Positions 21,164 to 21,186 of a DNA stretch of 21,186 bases are shown in pieces; the first letter of the stretch is position 1, and the number at the start of each line of letters is the position of its first letter. Below the pieces are notes generated by a model. That model ran no database searches. It saw only the letters and a program-made list of their open reading frames with translations, and had not been told where the DNA came from. The DNA comes from F23-B02 sp963610045. Its GTDB lineage: Bacteria > Bacillota > Clostridia > Oscillospirales > Oscillospiraceae. The translations under genes were made by a program, and so were the position numbers. Location of the stretch: positions 1 to 21,186 of the forward strand of contig CAVDMS010000026.1 in assembly GCA_963610045.1 (NCBI GenBank), read 5' to 3'.

Positions 21164-21186
21164 AAGCATCTTCCTATAATTAAAAT

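Noticed and set aside
1..21186. CRISPR arrays, insertion sequences, tRNA or rRNA genes
   Set aside because: No regularly spaced repeats, transposase-like frames or cloverleaf/rRNA signatures were recognised by reading; no search tool was run.

Overview
This is a GC-rich chromosomal window from a spore-forming member of the Bacillota, most likely class Clostridia and perhaps an Oscillospirales-type gut bacterium (inference). It carries spoIIR, a SpoVB-like flippase, a Trp T-box leader, an FMN riboswitch, a DUF5685/J-domain pair and the ApgM type of phosphoglycerate mutase. Strong Shine-Dalgarno sites and SigA-like promoters (TTGACA/TATAAT with 16-17 bp spacers) occur throughout. I saw no mobile element, CRISPR array, rRNA or tRNA.

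Layout. 1-281: 3' end of an mtaB-type tRNA methylthiotransferase. 365-2603: serC-serA, serine biosynthesis, closed by a strong terminator. 2745-3602: a lipoprotein built of YD-like repeats. 3729-5622: an operon of a zinc-ribbon membrane protein, a DUF5685 protein and a J-domain protein with a cysteine-rich tail. 5672-7951: a P-loop ATPase (-), a HAD phosphatase (+) and a SLOG-fold protein (-), separated by bidirectional terminators. 8016-8992: promoter, FMN riboswitch, terminator and ribU. 8985-10286: a SpoVB/MATE-like flippase that converges on ribU and overlaps its end. 10360-13798 (-): a translationally coupled three-gene operon of a reduced P1B-ATPase-like protein, a small HAD phosphatase and an MFS transporter. 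13959-15304 (+): divergent from it, a self-cleaving-type XRE/S24 regulator and a DUF3267-like membrane protein. 15350-16570 (-): a membrane-anchored CapA-type protein. 16674-18370 (+): promoter, Trp T-box leader and trpB2. 18374-21163 (-): apgM-ispE-spoIIR.

The metabolic genes connect loosely. ApgM and SerA/SerC act around 3-phosphoglycerate. The serine made there is also the co-substrate TrpB2 joins to indole. RibU imports riboflavin under FMN control.

The most unusual object is the P-type-ATPase-like protein at 12191-13798. It keeps the DKTGT phosphorylation site and the P/N domains but has no room for an actuator domain. It has CTC where P1B pumps have CPC, and GDPVSD where P-type ATPases have GDGxND. 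It heads a coupled operon with a perfect 10-bp inverted repeat in its leader and faces a LexA-like regulator. A second theme is that both riboswitch-controlled metabolic genes (ribU, trpB2) run convergently into sporulation or sporulation-like genes with no terminator seen between them. In addition, the spoIIR ribosome-binding site lies inside a terminator-like hairpin.
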